DNA of 21,589 bases from JAVBOW01 sp031549495. Its GTDB lineage: Bacteria > Bacteroidota > Bacteroidia > Bacteroidales > Rikenellaceae. The position numbers and the translations under genes were made by a program. The stretch covers positions 1 through 21,589 of the forward strand of contig JAVBPS010000098.1 of assembly GCA_031549495.1 (NCBI GenBank), written 5' to 3'. Below are positions 19,958 through 21,589 of this stretch, piece by piece (position 1 is the first letter of the stretch; the number at the start of each line of letters is the position of its first letter). The notes beneath the pieces were generated by a model. That model saw nothing but the letters and a program-made list of their open reading frames with translations. It did no database searches and was not told the origin of the DNA.

Positions 19958-21217
19958 ATGGATATTTTCGAAAAAATTCAGAAAAACGCCGGCGGCCCGA
20001 TCGGCATGTACCAGAAGTTGAGCCACGGCTATTTCTCCTTCCCCAAGCTGGAAGGCGACATCGGCCCGAGGATGCAGTTCCGCGGCCGCGAGGTGCTCAA
20101 CTGGAGCCTGAACAACTACCTCGGCCTGGCCAACCACCCCGAGGTGCGCAAGGCCGACGCCGAGGGGGCAGCCCAATTCGGCATGGCCGCCCCGATGGGC
20201 GCGCGCATGATGAGCGGCCAGACCAAATGGCACGAGCAACTGGAGCGCGAACTGGCCGCCTTCGTGGGCAAGCCCGACGCCTTCCTGCTGAACTTCGGCT
20301 ACCAGGGCATGATCTCGATCATCGACTGCCTGGCCGGTCCGCGCGACGTGATCGTCTACGACTCCGAGGCCCACGCCTGCATCATCGACGGCCTGCTGAT
20401 CCATAAAGCGAAGGGCGGCAAACGCTTCGTGTATGCCCACAACGACATGGAGAAATGCCGCCACATGCTCGAAAAGGCGACGCGCCTGGCCGAAGAGCAG
20501 CGCGGCGGCGTGCTGGTGATCACCGAGGGCGTTTTCGGCATGAAGGGCGATCTGGGCAAACTGGACGAGATCATCGCCATGAAGAAGGATTTCAGCTTCC
20601 GCCTGCTGGTGGACGACGCCCACGGCTTCGGCACGATGGGTGAGAATGGCAAAGGCACGCCCGAGCATTTCCACTGCATCGACGGGGTGGACGTGCTGTT
20701 CAACACCTTCGCCAAGTCGATGGCCGGCATCGGCGCCTTCGTGGCCTCCGAAAAATACATCGTCGATTTCCTGCGCTACAACATGCGCTCGCAGACCTAC
20801 GCCAAGTCGCTGCCGATGCCGATGGTGATCGGCGCCCTGAAACGTCTCGACCTGATCCGTACCCATCCCGAATACCGCGAGCAGCTCTGGACGGTCACCC
20901 GCGCCCTGCAGGAAGGCTTCCGCAAGCGCGGCTTCGAGATCGGCGTCACGCTCTCGCCCGTCACCCCGGTCTACATGAAGGGCGGCATCCCCGAGGCGAC
21001 CAACATCGTGGTCGACCTGCGCGAGAACTACAACCTGTTCTGCTCGGTGGTCGTCTACCCGGTGATCCCGAAAGGCGAGATCATCCTGCGCATCATCCCC
21101 ACGGCCGTACACACGCTCCAAGACGTCGAGTACACCTTGAACTGCTTCGACGCCTGCCGTAGCAAACTCGACGCGGGCGAATACTGCAAGCCCGTGCCTG
21201 ACATGTCCGAGAAGTAA
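19958..21217 (+). CDS. PLP-dependent alpha-oxoamine synthase (serine palmitoyltransferase / cysteate acyltransferase-like)
   Basis: Family members join an amino acid to an acyl thioester with loss of CO2. The 419-residue product, from the ATG at 19958, shows NWSLNNYLGLANHP (48-61), MGARMMSGQTKWHEQLE (80-96), DSEAHAC with His139 stacking on PLP, ITEGVFGMKGD (188-198), VDDAHGFGTMGE with Asp219 and His222, and the PLP lysine Lys253 in FNTFAKSMAGIGAF. The pocket end is LRIIPTAVHT (377-386). Candidate reactions are serine plus palmitoyl thioester (sphingolipids), cysteate plus acyl-ACP (sulfonolipids, known from Alistipes), or glycine plus acetyl-CoA (threonine catabolism). Absence of a threonine dehydrogenase neighbour weakly disfavours the last. 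Sequence alone does not decide. It has its own promoter and is followed by a 372-base stretch with a terminator. Confidence 0.9.
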   Translation: MDIFEKIQKNAGGPIGMYQKLSHGYFSFPKLEGDIGPRMQFRGREVLNWSLNNYLGLANHPEVRKADAEGAAQFGMAAPMGARMMSGQTKWHEQLERELAAFVGKPDAFLLNFGYQGMISIIDCLAGPRDVIVYDSEAHACIIDGLLIHKAKGGKRFVYAHNDMEKCRHMLEKATRLAEEQRGGVLVITEGVFGMKGDLGKLDEIIAMKKDFSFRLLVDDAHGFGTMGENGKGTPEHFHCIDGVDVLFNTFAKSMAGIGAFVASEKYIVDFLRYNMRSQTYAKSLPMPMVIGALKRLDLIRTHPEYREQLWTVTRALQEGFRKRGFEIGVTLSPVTPVYMKGGIPEATNIVVDLRENYNLFCSVVVYPVIPKGEIILRIIPTAVHTLQDVEYTLNCFDACRSKLDAGEYCKPVPDMSEK

Positions 21218-21326
21218 GTGCTCTTGGTGCGGCTGCGCGCATAGCGGGCCATATTTCACACATCCTTCCTGTTTTTAATCCTCACGGGCGTCAAGCCCGC
21301 TCCGGTATAAAAACAGAAACGATGCG

Positions 21327-21386
21327 CAAAATCTGACCCACTCTGCGCACAGCGAAAGTTCGGACGGTGGTTACGCTGATCCCGGA
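21327..21386. repeat. Dispersed repeat shared with 9729-9788 (opposite orientation)
   Basis: Read on the plus strand this segment aligns, with one gap and scattered changes, to the reverse complement of 9729-9788. The best core is GCACAGCGAAAGTTCGGA, identical in both. Both copies are outside genes. A short resemblance (GCACAGCGAACGAAAG) also occurs near 1880. Confidence 0.65.
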
Positions 21387-21430
21387 CGCGCTCCCGTCGC
21401 TTTTAAATACCACATATTTCCGGTCCCGTA

Positions 21431-21457
21431 GGGGCACCCCTCGTGGGTGCCCTTTTT
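21431..21457 (+). terminator. Intrinsic terminator downstream of the alpha-oxoamine synthase
   Basis: GGGCACCC (21432-21439) pairs with GGGTGCCC (21445-21452) around a 5-base loop, followed by TTTTT. It is 214 bases beyond the stop codon, so the transcript would have a long 3' tail containing the dispersed repeat. Confidence 0.75.
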
Positions 21458-21589
21458 GCGCGATGGGAGTCGTCATGTCGAGCGCCCGCCCAGACCAAAA
21501 AAAGTGTGGGTTTTAGATGTGTCGGCGGGCCCGCGCCAATACGACACCCCAAGCGCCCAAAGGGGCCCCACCGGGGGGTGCCCCGCCGG

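Larger units (their letters stand above)
21218..21589. other. Gene-free 3' stretch of the window
   Basis: No convincing gene. It holds a weak hairpin (CGGGC/GCCCG, 21285-21299), the dispersed repeat at 21327-21386, the terminator at 21431-21457, and a GTCATGTCGAGCG (21473-21485) that resembles the left arm of the GTCAT family, but without a visible right arm before the window ends. The last 30 bases are GC-rich and partly self-complementary. A 61-codon minus frame (21291-21476) lies over the repeat and terminator and is not called. Confidence 0.5.

Noticed and set aside
19931..21259. Long antisense frame over the alpha-oxoamine synthase, and similar ones over putA (11874-13202), the sulfatase (7961-9118) and the exported oxidoreductase (17525-18676)
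   Set aside because: All mirror well-supported genes and show the same biased composition without motifs or start context. They are shadows.

Overview
The window looks like chromosomal core DNA from a GC-rich member of the Bacteroidota, most likely an Alistipes-type (Rikenellaceae) gut bacterium. Direct signs are a uppS-bamA-skp-skp gene block, a type B ribosomal protein L31, a lipoprotein sulfatase with a serine-type active-site motif, and Bacteroidota-style promoter -7 boxes (TAnnTTTG) a short distance upstream of many starts. The genus is inferred from gene content and remembered family resemblance, not from a database search.

Layout. At 1-1755, pdxJ (vitamin B6 synthesis, minus) and nadK (NADP supply, plus) diverge from a 49-base gap. 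At 1994-6367 lies an outer-envelope operon on the plus strand: undecaprenyl diphosphate synthase, BamA, and two tandem Skp/OmpH-like periplasmic chaperones. These make the lipid carrier for wall and surface glycans and insert and escort outer-membrane proteins. A large nested inverted repeat separates this operon from a convergent S-type arylsulfatase lipoprotein (6644-9079). Next on the minus strand come rpmE2 (9335-9601), a structured repeat-rich gene-free stretch, a coiled-coil lipoprotein (10005-10871) and a small outer-membrane barrel protein (11047-11496). A CAU-anticodon tRNA with a good promoter and terminator (11747-11821) follows, then a type B PutA for proline catabolism (11883-15338, minus). 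mutY (15600-16646, plus) converges on a DUF2798 membrane protein (16817-17374, minus). That gene diverges from an exported Gfo/Idh/MocA oxidoreductase (17507-18889, plus). An NADPH-dependent FMN reductase family protein (19106-19645, minus) diverges from a PLP-dependent alpha-oxoamine synthase (19958-21217, plus). The last enzyme could start sphingolipid or sulfonolipid synthesis.

The genes are mostly single transcription units; only uppS-bamA-skp-skp is an evident operon. I see no CRISPR array, phage, transposase, toxin-antitoxin pair or defence cluster. The least explained content is between the genes: five copies of a GTCAT-type inverted-repeat family just beyond gene 3' ends, a roughly 280-base nested palindrome bounded by two stop codons, a hairpin-rich stretch at 9729-10004 that shares a repeat with 21327-21386, and a minus-strand terminator at 19740-19775 with no gene assigned to it.
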